In this document: positions 43,809 to 52,653 of the stretch, in pieces | How the letters are laid out: every line of letters begins with the position of its first letter | Position numbering within the stretch: position 1 is the first letter of the stretch | Assembly (NCBI RefSeq): GCF_002868715.1 | Contig: NZ_PKLZ01000001.1 | Coordinates: 620,001-684,000 of the forward strand | Reading direction: 5' to 3' | DNA from: Kineobactrum sediminis | GTDB lineage: Bacteria; Pseudomonadota; Gammaproteobacteria; Pseudomonadales; Halieaceae | Length of the DNA stretch: 64,000 bases | Program-made: the position numbers and the translations under genes | Notes under the pieces: model-generated | The model's input: only the letters and a program-made list of their open reading frames with translations | Databases searched by the model: none | Told to the model about the DNA's origin: nothing

Positions 43809-45425
43809 CTATTGCCCTGGCACCACGGCGGCGGTCTCCGCCAACACCACCCCGGACTGCGAGGCCATACTCCGGTACATGCGCACGAAGCGATTGGTTT
43901 CCTCGGCATCGTAAGCGGCCAGGTTGTGGGCCCAGCGGTATGCGATGGGCTGGTACCACAGGCGGGCTTCCACCTGGAATGGCCCGTTATACTGATCAAC
44001 CGCTATTCGGTAGCGAACCTGGTCGTGGCCGTCAGCGAAGTCGTCGTCCCCGGACGCGCGGCCTTGTACGGCGATGTCTGAATCGGCTGTCGCCTTGTTG
44101 AAACCGCGTGGCAACAGCCGGTTATCCTTGATAAAGGTAACCGCTGAAAGCAGCCCGGTGGTCACTGCGCCGCTCGGGGTCGCCATGATGGCTTCGTAGA
44201 TCTGCACCTGCCCGGGTTGCTCTATGAGCTCGTAGTGAGGTTCATAGCGTGTGCCATCCGAGTCATTGTCATTGCCGATGATCGCCCCATCAGCTGTCAG
44301 GCGGCCGGACTCGAACACCAGTGCGCCGCCGGCATCATGCACCTGCAGATGGATCCAGGCCCGGCGTGACGGATAGGCCGTCGGCAGTTTATGGCCGGCC
44401 AGGTTGGCCACCCGCACCATCGCTTCCAGCCTACCCTCTCCATCCTGTCGTGCCTTCAGCTCAAGTCGCGCCGTACCGTTGCGCAGGAATTCCAGCGTTC
44501 GCTCTTCCGAGGCCTTCAGGGACTGGGGTGGCGCCTTTACCCCCAGCTCACTGGCGTAGCGATTCAACAGGCGCAGCATGAAGAAGTTGCCGCCGCGAAA
44601 CGTATGCTGGCTCAGCCCCTCCCGCGGTACGCCAAGCACCGAGGTCACGGGTGTATCCTCCTGCACCACCGGCATATGACAACTCTGGCAACTGCGGTGG
44701 CCGGGGAAATCGCTGTGCCGCCACTCCAGGTAGGGCACCTGTTCCGGCAGTTCTCCCACGACCTGGCCGCCTTCGCCAAGGGTATGGGTGTACAGCGTGT
44801 GGCAGGTGGCGCAGAACTCCGAGGTCTGCAGGTGCCCTCCCTGCCGGGGAATGAAGCCGGTGGCCGAGCGCATGATTTCCTGGCGCCCGGGATCGATCTC
44901 GAAAGGTCCCAATATCTGCTGCCTGCCGGGCGGGGACTCGGTGTCTACGTGGAAGCCACCGGTAAAACTTTCCGGCTCGCCCAGATTGCGATCGGTGATC
45001 TGGTGACAGGCACTGCAGGATACACCGTCCTCGGCCAGCAGGGTCTGGTGCGAGCCCCGGGACGGGAACGGCAGGTGAGTGAAGATCTGCCCCAGTTCGC
45101 CGCTGGCCTTCGCCTGGTAGCGAGACATGGGCATATGGCAGACAGCACACTCGTCCTCGATTTGCGCCTGGGCCTGGGGATGGTCCATTATTTCCCTACG
45201 CACGGCCGCCTGCCAATAGGGATCCCGGGAAGCGTTGGCCATCATTGAACCCTGCCAGTCGTGGCCAAAGGAAACATCCTCGCCGCCCGGGGTAAGCAGC
45301 CCATTATGACAGGCCAGGCATTTGTCGCTTGTTTCAAACAACCGGTGTTGCGGGTCATCCGGCATTTGCGCCTGGCTGATTGCGGCAAAACCCAGCCCAA
45401 TTGCGAGCAAGATGATGTGATACAT
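43809..45425 (-). CDS. Pentaheme c-type cytochrome
   Basis: This 538-residue periplasmic or surface protein has a signal peptide (about residues 1-20) and five CxxCH heme sites: CLACH, CAVCH, CSACH, CATCH and CQSCH. All lie in the first half. The second half is heme-free and beta-rich and may bind substrate or a partner. The start at 45425 has GAGGGATGG upstream; a longer frame from 45506 overlaps the upstream gene. It follows the cytochrome/beta-barrel gene by 4 bp, so the two are one operon. Confidence 0.85.
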   Translation of the reverse strand: MYHIILLAIGLGFAAISQAQMPDDPQHRLFETSDKCLACHNGLLTPGGEDVSFGHDWQGSMMANASRDPYWQAAVRREIMDHPQAQAQIEDECAVCHMPMSRYQAKASGELGQIFTHLPFPSRGSHQTLLAEDGVSCSACHQITDRNLGEPESFTGGFHVDTESPPGRQQILGPFEIDPGRQEIMRSATGFIPRQGGHLQTSEFCATCHTLYTHTLGEGGQVVGELPEQVPYLEWRHSDFPGHRSCQSCHMPVVQEDTPVTSVLGVPREGLSQHTFRGGNFFMLRLLNRYASELGVKAPPQSLKASEERTLEFLRNGTARLELKARQDGEGRLEAMVRVANLAGHKLPTAYPSRRAWIHLQVHDAGGALVFESGRLTADGAIIGNDNDSDGTRYEPHYELIEQPGQVQIYEAIMATPSGAVTTGLLSAVTFIKDNRLLPRGFNKATADSDIAVQGRASGDDDFADGHDQVRYRIAVDQYNGPFQVEARLWYQPIAYRWAHNLAAYDAEETNRFVRMYRSMASQSGVVLAETAAVVPGQ

Positions 45426-45429
45426 AGGA

Positions 45430-46554
45430 TTACCATCCCTCGGCGAGTGAGCCGTCAAACCAGTCCCATAAAAGATATACAAGAAACTGGTCATCGCGAA
45501 TGTCATCGTTGGTCAGTGCCATGCGCCAGCCGATATTCAGTCGCACGTGCTGGCGCTTGCTGAGCATGATCTGTAGCTGGGGAACGGCGTCCCACTCGGT
45601 ATCGGCGCTGGGTGCGTTCTCCCGGCTGGCGACCAGTTCGAGCATGGGTGTCCACGGCCGTCCCCAGCGATCAAAGAAAAAGCTGCGGCCCGCTGCCAGG
45701 CGCAGGTACGCTTCCTCGTTGGCTTTGTCACCCTCTCTGGGTACATCTACCCCTATCTGGCCCTGAAAGAAGCTGTTGGCCGGCAGAATCTGCCCATAGG
45801 CCAAAGAACCTTCAAAAATGGCGGTATCGGCACCGAAACCGTCAGCGTCGTCACCGGTGGGCAGGGACACCTCCGCGATGCCGCTGATGATGGCACCACG
45901 CTCCATATTGTCGTAGAGCACGCGCTTGAGCCCCAGCTTGATATCCCCCAGGCCGGATCGCCACTGATCATCGGCCATTGGGTGGGTATTTTCCCGCCAA
46001 CCGATGGGTACGACAATCTCAAACTGGTTGCGCGCGCCAAACCGTTGCTCGTAGATCAGATCGTTGAAGACCGCGTCGGTTTCGCCGTCGGGAATGCGGG
46101 TCTCCCATACCACTTCGTCTTCCGGGAACGCCTTGGTGGTAACCTGGGCACGCGGCAGGTTGAATTCTCCCCGGGGCCAGGACTTGTCCGCGCAGAAAGT
46201 ACGGATATGGCTCATGGCCGCCCGCAACTCGGCAACGCTCAGGGCTTCACCGAACGCCGGCATCATCGGCGAAAATGCCCGTACGGGCCCGCCTTCATGG
46301 GCCACTGCGACCCAGTCGGCATTGGGTTCCCGGCTGGCAAAATCGCAATCGCTAAAGTCAGGCAAGGGCGTCTCGAAGCCTACTGCGTGCCGGGGATTAC
46401 CCCTGCCGCGCGGGCCATGGCATGCGGCACAGGCTTTCTGGTAGATGGCTTCACCATTCGGAGAGGAGCTGGCCAGCGCCGTCGGCACGCTCAGTGCCGC
46501 ACCCAGGAGTAGCCCTGTCACAACTTCGCCCGTTAACCAGACCCAATGTTTCAT
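45430..46554 (-). CDS. Cytochrome c domain fused to a beta-barrel-like domain
   Basis: This 374-residue exported protein has a signal peptide (about residues 1-29), then a monoheme cytochrome c domain with CAACHGPRGRGNP (Cys42 to His46) and a possible distal methionine in SPMMPAFGEALS. From about residue 135 it has alternating beta-strands ending in an aromatic residue (LVYLLWDWFDGSLAEGW), like an outer-membrane beta-barrel of the transporter or meta-pathway type. Such a fusion is unusual. With the pentaheme cytochrome downstream it could carry electrons across the outer membrane. Confidence 0.7.
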   Translation of the reverse strand: MKHWVWLTGEVVTGLLLGAALSVPTALASSSPNGEAIYQKACAACHGPRGRGNPRHAVGFETPLPDFSDCDFASREPNADWVAVAHEGGPVRAFSPMMPAFGEALSVAELRAAMSHIRTFCADKSWPRGEFNLPRAQVTTKAFPEDEVVWETRIPDGETDAVFNDLIYEQRFGARNQFEIVVPIGWRENTHPMADDQWRSGLGDIKLGLKRVLYDNMERGAIISGIAEVSLPTGDDADGFGADTAIFEGSLAYGQILPANSFFQGQIGVDVPREGDKANEEAYLRLAAGRSFFFDRWGRPWTPMLELVASRENAPSADTEWDAVPQLQIMLSKRQHVRLNIGWRMALTNDDIRDDQFLVYLLWDWFDGSLAEGW

Positions 46555-46772
46555 GTCGTCGATTCCTCATTGGAGTTGACGCCAGAGCTGGATGGCCCGC
46601 ATCCGAAGATGCGGTTGATGGAATTTTAGTGTGGAAGTGGTTCCTGAATATTGCAAGAAAACAGCCGGAATACTCGATGACCCGGAAATAGAAAAAAGAC
46701 TACAGGGCAAAAAAAGTTGCATCCATATATGAGTGGTCCACACTGCCGCTGTAGACACTGGCAGCTCGATCT

Positions 46773-47591
46773 ATGACTTCAGCGGATGTACAGGCACCAA
46801 TTCAGTACCTCAGGCCCGGCGCGGACCGCCCGATCTATTTTGCCTCCCAGGGTGGTGCCGACGCCGCCCTCAGGATCGGCGCACACTTCGATGTAGCGCA
46901 AGTCGATATTGCCGACGCCCGAAGACTTTCCCCGCCCGCCAACCTCGAGCAGCAGGGTTTCTGCCTGGTGGATCACGCCACCGCGATCAGTGATTTCTAT
47001 CACCTCGAGCCGGTAAGAGACCAGTACGAGGCCGAGATCATCGCGCTGGTACTCGCCGCGAGTGGCGCCGAGGCGGCCATGGTATTCGACCACACCCTGC
47101 GCTCGGATTCACGCACGGTACGTGGCCAGCACACCAGCCGTGAGCCGGCCTCCGTGGTACACAATGACTACACCGACGCATCCGCCGGGAAACGGCTTCG
47201 CGACCTGTTGCCTGCCGATGAAGCGGCCCGGCGCCTGCGTAGCCGCTTCGCGATCATCAACGTGTGGCGCTCGATCAACGGACCTGTGTTCAACAGCCCG
47301 CTTGCGCTGTGCGACTTCAGTTCAGCCGACCCCGATGACTTTGTCGCCAGCGAACGGCGGGCGCAGGATCGGGTCGGCGAGCTGCAGCTGGTACTGGAAA
47401 ATCCGGAGCACCGCTGGTATTACTTCCCCGAGCAGCAATTCGAGGAAGCACTGCTGTTCAAGACCTTTGATTCGGCCACTGATGGTCGGGCCCGGCGTGT
47501 CGCTCACACCGCTTTCGCCAATCCGCTGGCGCCGGTCGCCGCGCCCCCCAGGGAAAGCATCGAATCGAGGCTGCTGGTTTTCTTTTCCTGA
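46773..47591 (+). CDS. CmcJ/NvfI-family oxidoreductase
   Basis: This 272-residue protein matches the CmcJ/NvfI family (methoxylase and GA4-desaturase-like enzymes). SVVHNDYTDASAGKRL holds the H130-x-D132 pair expected for a non-heme iron site, and FAIINVWRSINGPVFNSPLALCDF and HRWYYFPEQQFEEALLFKTFDS follow in family order. The reaction is probably an Fe(II)/2-oxoglutarate-type oxidation, but bacterial substrates are rarely known. The M14-type gene starts 16 bp downstream, so the two likely act together. Confidence 0.8.
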   Translation: MTSADVQAPIQYLRPGADRPIYFASQGGADAALRIGAHFDVAQVDIADARRLSPPANLEQQGFCLVDHATAISDFYHLEPVRDQYEAEIIALVLAASGAEAAMVFDHTLRSDSRTVRGQHTSREPASVVHNDYTDASAGKRLRDLLPADEAARRLRSRFAIINVWRSINGPVFNSPLALCDFSSADPDDFVASERRAQDRVGELQLVLENPEHRWYYFPEQQFEEALLFKTFDSATDGRARRVAHTAFANPLAPVAAPPRESIESRLLVFFS

Positions 47592-47607
47592 GGAGTCATC
47601 ACCACCC

Positions 47608-48528
47608 ATGCATACCACCAATGACTATCCCATCGGCACCCCGGGCCAGGCTTGGAGTGACGCAGAAAAACAGGCCTGGTATGTAGCCCAGGCAATTCAG
47701 CGCTCCTATGCCGACGAGGTCCTGTCGCATCTTGCGACGTTGCGCAAGACATTCGAGGTCGAACAGTACGGTGCCCTGCCTGTTGATCCGGAGCGCTATC
47801 CCCTGTTTGCGGTACGCAGTCGCCAGTGGAACCCTGCAAAACCCATCGCCCTGATCACTGGCGGTGTGCATGGTTACGAGACCAGCGGGGTGCAGGGAGC
47901 ACTGCGTTTTCTCGAGACCGAAGCCCCGCGCTATGCGGATCGCTTCAACCTGCTGGTAGCCCCGGCCCTCAGCCCCTGGGGTTACGAGACCATCAATCGC
48001 TGGAACCCGGCTGCCATGGACCCCAATCGCGCCTTCCGACGGGGCAGTCCAGCCCCGGAGGCCGCTACCCTGATGCGCTACCTGGAGCCGTTTGCCGGCA
48101 AGTTCCTGCTGCACATCGACCTGCACGAAACCACCAATACCGACAACAGCGAGTTCCGTCCTGCCCTGGCAGCACGGGACGGGGTGACGCTCGACGTCTG
48201 GGATATCCCGGACGGCTTTTATCTCGTGGGAGAAGCTGACTGCCCAGCTCCGGCATTCCAGCAGGCGGTGATCAAGGCGGTTGCCGAAGTCACGCCCATC
48301 GCCCCTGCCGATGCCGAGGGCAAACTACTGGGCGAACCGCTGCAGCAGCACGGCGTGATCAACTATGCGGCGCGCAAGCTGGGGCTGTGCATGGGCCTGA
48401 CCGATGCCCCCTATCGCACCACCACCGAGGTCTATCCCGACAGCCCACGCGTGGACGCGGAGAACTGTATCCTGGCCCAGGTGGCAGCGGTGACCGGTGC
48501 CCTGGAGTTCGCGCTGCAGGAGGAGTGA
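47608..48528 (+). CDS. M14-family zinc carboxypeptidase/deacylase
   Basis: This 306-residue cytoplasmic protein resembles the M14 zinc peptidase and AstE/AspA deacylase group. ALITGGVHGYETSGVQGALRF carries the H-x-x-E zinc pair, NRWNPAAMDPNRAFRRG the substrate Arg region and LLHIDLHETTNTD the third zinc His. A Glu near TTTEVYPDSPRVDAE is the probable general base. It has no signal peptide. The ATG at 47608 has GAGGAG nearby. It is probably co-transcribed with the CmcJ-like gene. Confidence 0.82.
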   Translation: MHTTNDYPIGTPGQAWSDAEKQAWYVAQAIQRSYADEVLSHLATLRKTFEVEQYGALPVDPERYPLFAVRSRQWNPAKPIALITGGVHGYETSGVQGALRFLETEAPRYADRFNLLVAPALSPWGYETINRWNPAAMDPNRAFRRGSPAPEAATLMRYLEPFAGKFLLHIDLHETTNTDNSEFRPALAARDGVTLDVWDIPDGFYLVGEADCPAPAFQQAVIKAVAEVTPIAPADAEGKLLGEPLQQHGVINYAARKLGLCMGLTDAPYRTTTEVYPDSPRVDAENCILAQVAAVTGALEFALQEE

Positions 48529-48664
48529 AGCTGCGGCGCCAGCCTACCCGTAGCGCCACCAGGATTTGGTATCCGCTGCAATACCCTTCACAGTGGGGAC
48601 CCACCGCACCCTGTATACTGGTCACTCAGGCGCAAATATTGAACAAGTAGCAATCGAGGAGACC

Positions 48665-49909
48665 ATGGAGCCGCCCCAAAGTGGACCATCACCCGCCGAC
48701 CGCGGTCGGACGGGCTTCAGGGATTTCATACGGGCCTTCGGGCCGGCAATGCTGCGCCCGCAACCACAGGAGATCGTTCGCGCTGCCATTGGTGGCGGCA
48801 TTGCGCTTGCCGTCTGCGGGCTCATTCTGACCGGCGTCCACTTGCTGTTTAACGACCTCGCCAAAGGCATAATTCTTGTGGCGCCCCTGGGTGCCACAAC
48901 CTTCCTTTTGTTTGCCGTACCCAATTCACCTCTGTCACAACCGTGGTCCTGCATTATCGGTAATACGGCATCGGCCGTGGTGGCCGTTTTCGTGATCAGG
49001 CTGGAGCTGCCCCTGGCAGTCGCTTCCGGCCTGTCTGTCGGCGGCGCCATCGCAGCCATGGGACTGTTGCGCGCTCTCCACCCTCCGGGGGCTGCGGTCG
49101 CATTGTCAACGGTTCTCGGCGCAGGGCAGCTGGATACGCTGGGCTACAATTTTGCCCTTGTACCGGTAATGCTGGATACCACCATACTGGTTCTCGTCGG
49201 TCTGGCCTGGAACAGGCTTACCGGTCGCAGTTATCTGTTCCGGCAGCTAGTCGATACAACCACAACCGCGCAGGACAAACCTTATAAAGCGCCTGCGCGC
49301 CCTCTCGGCCTGTCGACTGAAGATCTCGAGGAACTGCTGAATCGCTTCAATTTATCGGCGAATCTGGGTACTGAGGATTTCGCGCTGATCCTCGCATCTG
49401 CGGAAGAGGAAGTCGCGCGGCGACGGTTTGAAGGCCAGACCTGTGGCGACATCATGTCCCGGGAGCTCATCACTGTGGAGCCCGGCACACCGCTTGACCG
49501 GATTGCCGAGCTGTTCAGCAAACACCGCTTCAAGACCCTGCCCGTTGTGGACAGCCATCGCCATTTGAAAGGAATCGTCAGCCAAAATGATCTCATACAG
49601 AAGGCGAGTCGCGAAGCTGTGGTCTACCGAGGCACCTTCGCCGCCGCAAGGGAACTCCTCAAGCAAGCGACAAAAAAGCGCAACATCTCCGCCGGCGATA
49701 TCATGACAGCACAGCCGGAAACCGTTACTGGAACGACACCGATAGGTGACCTGGTCAATTTACTCGCCGATGATGAAATACAGGCCGTACCTGTCATTGA
49801 TGATGGGATATTGGTTGGCATCGTCACCCGATCGGATCTGATCGCGGTATTTGCGCGCAGCGGTTCTGTCGAGGCGCTCCCTGGTCCACAGGCATCCCCG
49901 TTAGACTAG
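48665..49909 (+). CDS. HPP-family membrane protein with CBS pair
   Basis: This 414-residue protein has an HPP domain with about four membrane helices (residues 35-195), including the signature LLRALHPPGAAVALSTVLG. Two CBS domains follow (about 260-400; CGDIMSRELITVEPGTPL and AGDIMTAQPETVTGTTPI), which usually bind adenosine ligands. HPP members have been linked to nitrite transport in plastids and cyanobacteria. The ATG at 48665 has GAGGAG upstream. No nitrogen gene is adjacent, so the substrate is open. Confidence 0.82.
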   Translation: MEPPQSGPSPADRGRTGFRDFIRAFGPAMLRPQPQEIVRAAIGGGIALAVCGLILTGVHLLFNDLAKGIILVAPLGATTFLLFAVPNSPLSQPWSCIIGNTASAVVAVFVIRLELPLAVASGLSVGGAIAAMGLLRALHPPGAAVALSTVLGAGQLDTLGYNFALVPVMLDTTILVLVGLAWNRLTGRSYLFRQLVDTTTTAQDKPYKAPARPLGLSTEDLEELLNRFNLSANLGTEDFALILASAEEEVARRRFEGQTCGDIMSRELITVEPGTPLDRIAELFSKHRFKTLPVVDSHRHLKGIVSQNDLIQKASREAVVYRGTFAAARELLKQATKKRNISAGDIMTAQPETVTGTTPIGDLVNLLADDEIQAVPVIDDGILVGIVTRSDLIAVFARSGSVEALPGPQASPLD

Positions 49910-50028
49910 GGCTCCACACAAAAAACCACCGCAACATGCAGGCATTTTAGCCGACCCTCTTCTACCCTTCTAACACACAGCTTTTTTTGCCACACAAAGC
50001 CCCCGATAGAATCATCCTCGTGGTGTGC

Positions 50029-51207
50029 ATGGGAGACTCTGTATTGAAAGCATTGTCTTCGACTCAATTCGCCTTTCTTGGCGCCGGCCTGATTGCCATC
50101 AGCTATGGCCTGGCGAGGTTCGCGTTCGGGCTGTTTGTGCCGCCGATACGGGAAGAACTCGGTTTGTCCGCGCAGGTTATGGGTGCGCTGGGCTCCCTGC
50201 CCTTTATCAGTTTTGTTGTCACCAGTCTGTTTGCCGCTTCGGTAGTGGAACGGGTTGGGCCCCGGGTCGCGGCTGTTGCTGCCGCAGTCCTGGCTTGTAT
50301 GGGACTGGCGTTTGTTAGCCAGGCAAATGGCGCAGGAGTACTTGGGACCGGCCTGCTCACTTGTGGCATTGCGACAGGCATGATGATGCCGGCCTTGAGC
50401 GCCGGCAATGGCGTAGCCATCCGGCCGGAGCTTCATGACCGAACCGTCGCGATCATGAACGCCGGTACCGGCCTGGGTATTGCCGTGTCAGTGCCGGCTG
50501 TCATCCTGTTGAGCAATGCCTGGCGTGCCGCTTACGTATCCTTTGCCCTGTTTGCCGCTATCGGCGCCCTTGCAGCCTGGGCCTGGATGCCGCAAAAGAA
50601 GTCACTGAGCACACTCTCTATTACCGAGGAAACCGGCGCTAGAAAAATCCTCCGGGCGCCTTTATGGAAGTTGACCGTGTTTACCGGCGGCATGGGATTC
50701 GTGAGTGCCGCATTCTGGGTATTCGCACCTGATCTGGCGGTTGTTCGGGGCGGCCTGCCGGAACACCTTACCGGCTGGCTGTGGCTGGCAATAGGACTTG
50801 CCGGTCTGGCCGGTGCGTTTGCCGGTGATCTCATCGCCCGCTTCGGTGCTGCCAGGACACAAAGTGGTGCGCTGATTGCCCTGTCCCTGGCCATGCTCCT
50901 GCTGCTGGTGTTTCCCGGACAGCTTGCACTGGCGATTCTCTCGGCGTCGATATTCGGCTTTGCCTACATGACATTGACGGGTGTCTACCTGGTAACCGGT
51001 ATCCGGCTGACCCCGGGGCATCGTTCCCTGGGCCCGGCCATAGCTTTCCTGCCTGTGGCAATCGGCCAGGCTTGCGGTTCGGCCATTGCAGGCTCCACGG
51101 TAACTCATTTTGGCTATGTCACTACTTTTACGGGGGCTATGGTTATAGGCTTGCTTATTGCAGCGCTATTTCCCTGGTATCCGCGTGCAGGCACCGGGCG
51201 CGACTGA
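50029..51207 (+). CDS. Major facilitator superfamily transporter
   Basis: This protein of about 392 residues has twelve predicted membrane helices and the MFS loop pattern. The first helix region ISYGLARFAFGLFVPPIREELGLSAQVMG resembles the YbfB/YjiJ-like group. A short soluble linker (QKKSLSTLSITEETGARKI) divides the halves. Substrate is unknown. The start is ATG 50029; TTG 50044 with GGGAG upstream is an alternative. It stands alone between the HPP gene and an ion-channel gene. Confidence 0.8.
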   Translation: MGDSVLKALSSTQFAFLGAGLIAISYGLARFAFGLFVPPIREELGLSAQVMGALGSLPFISFVVTSLFAASVVERVGPRVAAVAAAVLACMGLAFVSQANGAGVLGTGLLTCGIATGMMMPALSAGNGVAIRPELHDRTVAIMNAGTGLGIAVSVPAVILLSNAWRAAYVSFALFAAIGALAAWAWMPQKKSLSTLSITEETGARKILRAPLWKLTVFTGGMGFVSAAFWVFAPDLAVVRGGLPEHLTGWLWLAIGLAGLAGAFAGDLIARFGAARTQSGALIALSLAMLLLLVFPGQLALAILSASIFGFAYMTLTGVYLVTGIRLTPGHRSLGPAIAFLPVAIGQACGSAIAGSTVTHFGYVTTFTGAMVIGLLIAALFPWYPRAGTGRD

Positions 51208-51283
51208 ATCGACTTGCAAAAAGTGCTGCCGCTTGCAGTTCACGTTACCATTGGCACCACTTACCCAACTGGAAACCACTGGT

Positions 51284-51706
51284 ATGGTCGTATTTCTGGT
51301 CAACGCCCTGATCGTCTCTCTTGTTGTGCTCATTCATCATGAATTCCTGCATGGGCTGACCAGGCTGCTGCCCCGGCTACCGATGGTGCACCGTGCCCGA
51401 ATCACCGTCGGCGTACTGGGGGCGCTAATTGCGCATGCCGTAGAGATCTGGATTTTTGGGTTTGCCTTCTATCTACTGACCACGGAGTTCGGCTGGGGTA
51501 GCCTGAGTGGCAATTTTGGCGGCACGATAATGGATTGCGTGTACTTTTCGTTTACGGTGTTTTCCACTCTCGGCTTTGGCGATATTTTCCCGGAGGGCCC
51601 GATCCGTTATCTTGTAGGCATAGAGGCGTTGACCGGACTGGTACTTATTACCTGGACCGCCTCCTTCCTGTTTTACGAAATGCAGCGCAACTGGAGTAGT
51701 GAATAA
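51284..51706 (+). CDS. Two-helix ion channel (potassium-channel-like)
   Basis: This protein of about 140 residues has membrane helices around residues 2-20, 38-65 and 108-130 and a pore loop before the last one. The filter TLGFGD is a variant of the potassium filter TVGYGD, so potassium or non-selective cation flow is likely. There is no RCK domain. The ATG at 51284 starts the first helix; a longer frame adds a cysteine-rich leader not expected in the family. It overlaps or abuts the GNAT gene start. Confidence 0.72.
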   Translation: MVVFLVNALIVSLVVLIHHEFLHGLTRLLPRLPMVHRARITVGVLGALIAHAVEIWIFGFAFYLLTTEFGWGSLSGNFGGTIMDCVYFSFTVFSTLGFGDIFPEGPIRYLVGIEALTGLVLITWTASFLFYEMQRNWSSE

Positions 51707-51710
51707 GATA

Positions 51711-52193
51711 ATGGCAAACATGAATATACGTACCGCGCAGGCCGATGACTGCTCACTGATCCTGCGCTTCGTGCGCGATCTCGCGCTCTATGAAAAAGCC
51801 CTCGAGGAAGTTACCGCCACCGCGGAAGACCTTCGCGCCCTGCTCTTTTGCGAGCACCCGAAAGTTTTCGGCCTGATTTGTGAGATTGACGGCGAGGCTG
51901 CAGGGTTTGCACTCTACTTCTATAATTTTTCTTCCTGGCGCGGTCGTTTGGGCCTGTATCTGGAAGATCTTTACATAGATCCCGCCCAGCGCGGCAAGGG
52001 TGCCGGTAAAGCATTACTGCAATACCTGGCACGCCAGGCCGTGGCGGAGGGCTGCGCCCGCTTTGAATGGAATGTGCTGGACTGGAATGAACCGGCAATA
52101 CGCTTCTATGAATCCTTTGGCGCTGAACCCCAGAGTGAATGGGTAGGCTATCGCTTGAGCGGCAAGGCTCTTGACCGTTTTGCAGCGGGCTGA
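51711..52193 (+). CDS. GNAT-family N-acetyltransferase
   Basis: This protein of about 160 residues is a single GNAT domain. NIRTAQADDCSLILRFVRDLALYEK at the N-terminus and LYLEDLYIDPAQRGKGAGKALLQYLA (acetyl-CoA loop) followed by FEWNVLDWNEPAIRFYESFGAE are close to diamine or thialysine acetyltransferases of the SAT type. The amine substrate is not proven. Starts at 51711 and 51720 are both possible. It lies directly after the small channel gene. Confidence 0.85.
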   Translation: MANMNIRTAQADDCSLILRFVRDLALYEKALEEVTATAEDLRALLFCEHPKVFGLICEIDGEAAGFALYFYNFSSWRGRLGLYLEDLYIDPAQRGKGAGKALLQYLARQAVAEGCARFEWNVLDWNEPAIRFYESFGAEPQSEWVGYRLSGKALDRFAAG

Positions 52194-52264
52194 CGCAGGG
52201 CTGGTAACCCGGCGCCACTTACGCATAATGGCAATCACTATCAAATAACCTGGGACATCCGCCA

Positions 52265-52648
52265 ATGAACATGAGCAAGGTCGTATTCGGTTTCTTTGTA
52301 CTGCTGGCGGTTACCCTGAATTTTGGCTTTTTCATCGGTGATATAGACAACCCGGACCATCATAATGTCTATGAGTTATTCGCCGCCCTGGTAGTAGGAC
52401 TGATCGCCACGGTACTCAAGTTTGGTGAACGCTCACAGATTGGTGCGGTGTTGCTTGCGTCGAGCCTGGTTGTGGACCTGCAATTGATCGCGGCAGCTAT
52501 CATCTGGGCCGTCGCGGCAAACATGACCGATGGTGGTGTAACGCCCGCGGTAATGGCCTCCATCGTATCGCTGTCCGGGGGCGCACTGCTGGCCAACCTG
52601 CTGTCGCTGGTGCTGCTTACCCTCGAAACCGCGGGCCTGGGACGCTAG
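52265..52648 (+). CDS. DUF6394-like membrane protein
   Basis: This 127-residue protein has three to four predicted helices and the conserved acidic segment GDIDNPDHHNVYELFAALVVGLIATVLKFGERSQIG. Similar proteins lie directly upstream of TrkA-N potassium channels in pseudomonads, as here (5 bp gap). It may be an accessory subunit of the channel. That is inferred from context; no biochemical role is known to me. Confidence 0.7.
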   Translation: MNMSKVVFGFFVLLAVTLNFGFFIGDIDNPDHHNVYELFAALVVGLIATVLKFGERSQIGAVLLASSLVVDLQLIAAAIIWAVAANMTDGGVTPAVMASIVSLSGGALLANLLSLVLLTLETAGLGR

Positions 52649-52653
52649 ACCAG

